DNA of 64,000 nucleotides from Myceligenerans pegani (GTDB lineage Bacteria; Actinomycetota; Actinomycetes; Actinomycetales; Cellulomonadaceae): contig NZ_JADBGR010000107.1 of NCBI RefSeq assembly GCF_014892515.1, forward strand, positions 332,809 through 396,808, written 5' to 3'. Under the pieces are notes generated by a model that worked only from the letters and a program-made list of their open reading frames with translations, was not told the DNA's origin and made no database searches. How positions within the stretch are numbered: position 1 is the stretch's first letter; every line of letters starts with the position of its first letter. A program made the position numbers and the translations under genes. This document shows, one piece after another, positions 62,330-64,000 of this stretch.

Positions 62330-63304
62330 GTGACCGTCTCCCCGCCCGCGCCCGGTGGCCCCGCCGCCGTCGAGGTGCGCGGGCTCGTCAAGCGGTACGG
62401 AGGACGGCCCGTCGTCGAACACCTCGACCTGACCGCCCACGCGGGCGCCGTCACCGCCGTGCTCGGCCCCAACGGGGCCGGCAAGACCACCACCGTCGAA
62501 TGCTGCGAGGGCCTGCGCACCCCCGACGGCGGCACCGTGCGCGTCCTCGGCCTCGACCCGGCCGCCGACGCCGCCGCCCTGCGCCCCCGCGTCGGAGTGA
62601 TGCTGCAGGACGGCGGCCTCCCCTCCGGAGCCCGCGCCGGCGAGGTGCTGCGCCACGTCGCCGCCATGTACGCCCGCCCGCGCGACGTCGGCGAGCTGTC
62701 CGAACGCCTCGGCATCGGCGGCTTCGCCCGCACCACCGTGCGCCGCCTGTCCGGCGGCCAGCGCCAGCGCCTCGCCCTCGCGTGCGCCCTGGCCGGGCGC
62801 GGACAGGTGGTGTTCCTCGACGAACCCAGCGCCGGCATGGACCCGCAGTCCCGCCGCGCCGTGTGGGACCTGATCCACGAGCTGCGCACGGACGGCGTCG
62901 CCGTCGTCCTCACCACCCACCTCATGGACGAGGCCGCCGACCTCGCCGACCACGTCCACATCGTCGACCACGGCCGCGTCATCGCCGCCGGCACCGTCCC
63001 CGAACTGCTCGCCCACGACGGCCCGCACGGGACGACGACGGCCGCCCGCGTCCGCATCGAGGCCCGGCCCGGCCTCGACGCGGCCGCCCTGGCAAAGGCA
63101 CTCGACGAGGCGACCGGACCCGCCTGGCACGTCTCCGAGACCGAACCCGGGGTGTACGTCGCCGACGGGCCCGTCGACCCGGCGGCGCTCGCCGCCGTCA
63201 CCGCGTGGCTGGCCGACGCCGGAACGCTCGCCCGGACCATCACCACCGGCGGCCGCACCCTGGAGGACGTGTTCCTCGACCTGACGGGGAGACACCTGCG
63301 ATGA
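62330..63304 (+). CDS. ABC transporter ATPase, DrrA-type
   Basis: The 324-aa ATPase has Walker A GPNGAGKTTT, signature LSGGQRQRLALA, Walker B VVFLDEPSAGMD and H-loop THLMDEAADLADH, with a C-terminal DrrA-like extension (TTGGRTLEDVFLDLTGRHLR). It likely drives an ABC-2 type exporter with the following permease. Its stop overlaps the permease start as ATGA. The neighbour is the suf operon, but no Fe-S role is implied by sequence. Confidence 0.9.
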   Translation: MTVSPPAPGGPAAVEVRGLVKRYGGRPVVEHLDLTAHAGAVTAVLGPNGAGKTTTVECCEGLRTPDGGTVRVLGLDPAADAAALRPRVGVMLQDGGLPSGARAGEVLRHVAAMYARPRDVGELSERLGIGGFARTTVRRLSGGQRQRLALACALAGRGQVVFLDEPSAGMDPQSRRAVWDLIHELRTDGVAVVLTTHLMDEAADLADHVHIVDHGRVIAAGTVPELLAHDGPHGTTTAARVRIEARPGLDAAALAKALDEATGPAWHVSETEPGVYVADGPVDPAALAAVTAWLADAGTLARTITTGGRTLEDVFLDLTGRHLR

Positions 63305-64000
63305 ACGACGCCGCCCGCTCGACCCGACCCACGGAGCCGTACTCCGGGCCGTCGGGGCGACCCGCGCGGACGGCGGGCGCCTCCGCCGCCGCGCCCTCCA
63401 CCGCCACGACTCCGGCCGCCGCACCGCCCGCGCGGCGCGTCCTCACGCAGGCCGCGTTCGAGGCCCGGACCCTGCTGCGCAACGGCGAGCAGCTGCTCGT
63501 GTCGCTGATCCTGCCCGTGCTCGTCCTCGTCGGGATGGCCACGGCGCCGTTCCTCGGCATCGCCACCGGCGGGGCGAGCCGCATCGACTTCGCCACGCCC
63601 GGCGTACTGGCCCTGGCCGTCGTGTCGAGCGCGTTCACGTCGCAGGCCATCGCCACCGCCTTCGACCGCCGCAACGGCGTGCTGCGCATGCTCGCCACCA
63701 CCCCGCTCGGGCGCAGCGGCCTGCTCGCGGGCAAGGCGCTCGCCGTGCTCGCGGTGCTGGCGGTCCAGGTCGCGGTGCTGAGCGCCGTCGCGGCCGGTCT
63801 CGGCTGGACGCCCGAGCCCGCGGGACTCGCCCCGGCCGGACTCGCCCTGCTGCTCGGCACCGCGTGCTTCACCGCGCTGGCGATGCTGCTGGCCGGGACC
63901 GTGCGCGCCGAGGGGGTGCTGGCCGTGGCGAACCTCGTGTGGATCCTGCTCGTGGTGGGCGGCGGGCTCGTGGTGCCGCCCGACCGGCTCGGACCGCTCG
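63301..64000 (+). CDS. ABC-2 type permease, cut by the window end
   Basis: The open frame runs to the end of the window (about 233 residues). A polar Ala/Pro/Ser-rich N-terminal tail is followed by at least four membrane segments (starting near LLVSLILPVLVLVG, GVLALAVVSSAFTSQ, ALAVLAVLAVQVAVL and ALLLGTACFTALAM). It fits ABC-2/DrrB-like permeases. It is coupled to the ATPase gene by ATGA. Confidence 0.85.
   Translation, partial: MNDAARSTRPTEPYSGPSGRPARTAGASAAAPSTATTPAAAPPARRVLTQAAFEARTLLRNGEQLLVSLILPVLVLVGMATAPFLGIATGGASRIDFATPGVLALAVVSSAFTSQAIATAFDRRNGVLRMLATTPLGRSGLLAGKALAVLAVLAVQVAVLSAVAAGLGWTPEPAGLAPAGLALLLGTACFTALAMLLAGTVRAEGVLAVANLVWILLVVGGGLVVPPDRLGPL

Overview
The window is very GC-rich DNA with short intergenic gaps, many GTG and TTG starts, frequent GTGA/ATGA start-stop overlaps and many starts that sit 6-7 nt after a TANNNT -10 box with no ribosome binding site. 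Together with a mycothiol-dependent isomerase-family gene, an actinobacterial SUF cluster and a BioQ-type biotin regulator, this points to an actinobacterium. A D-aspartate ligase next to an aspartate racemase suggests a lysine/D-Asp (A4alpha) peptidoglycan, as found in some Micrococcales such as Promicromonosporaceae. The family-level placement is inference. No tRNA, rRNA, CRISPR array or origin was seen.

Layout. 0-3.5 kb: secreted cell-wall proteins (NlpC/P60 plus lectin, amidase, GerMN-like protein, lipoprotein) driven from two copies of one upstream module. 3.8-16.5 kb: small redox and regulatory units (MDMPI-family protein, LLM oxidoreductase, MmyB-type regulator plus SDR, methyltransferase, a Zur / small protein / COG0523 GTPase operon, two SDRs around a TetR, DJ-1/PfpI, LacI). 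16.5-25.6 kb: a large orphan protein with a C-terminal LRSF-like domain, the D-Asp ligase/racemase pair, a barnase/barstar-like pair, a 987-aa HExxH/VWD secreted protein and a protein made of four cold-shock domains. 25.6-28 kb: a membrane protein and a NarL-type two-component system. 28.1-33.2 kb: bioQ, divergent from a tightly coupled operon bioY, AMP-ligase, thiolase, bioM, bioN and a CHY zinc finger. 33.3-36.9 kb: a large secreted subtilase.

37-54.9 kb is an accessory region of small orphan genes and broken genes. An IS21-family element at 42,103-45,923 carries a VOC-family cargo gene, is bounded by a 6-bp target duplication and splits a histidine-phosphatase-family gene whose reading frame closes again when the element is removed in silico. 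The region also has a frameshifted pRiA4b ORF-3 gene, an AbiEii-type nucleotidyltransferase, a DUF2199/DUF5063 pair, a decayed nuclease-toxin tail with a SUKH immunity gene, and a TetR/SDR pair with twin operators.

55-62.2 kb is the SUF Fe-S assembly operon (sufR-sufB-sufD-Rieske ferredoxin-sufC-sufS-sufU-sufT) read leftward from a perfect palindrome. A drug-type ABC exporter (ATPase, then a permease cut by the window end) diverges from it.

The strongest observations are the triple BioQ operator and its operon, whose ligase and thiolase recall Bacillus yhfUTS; the cargo-bearing IS21 with its exactly reconstructable target; the duplicated cell-wall promoter module with a 20-codon leader ORF; the Zur unit with a second candidate box at an unlinked methyltransferase; and the four-CSD protein.
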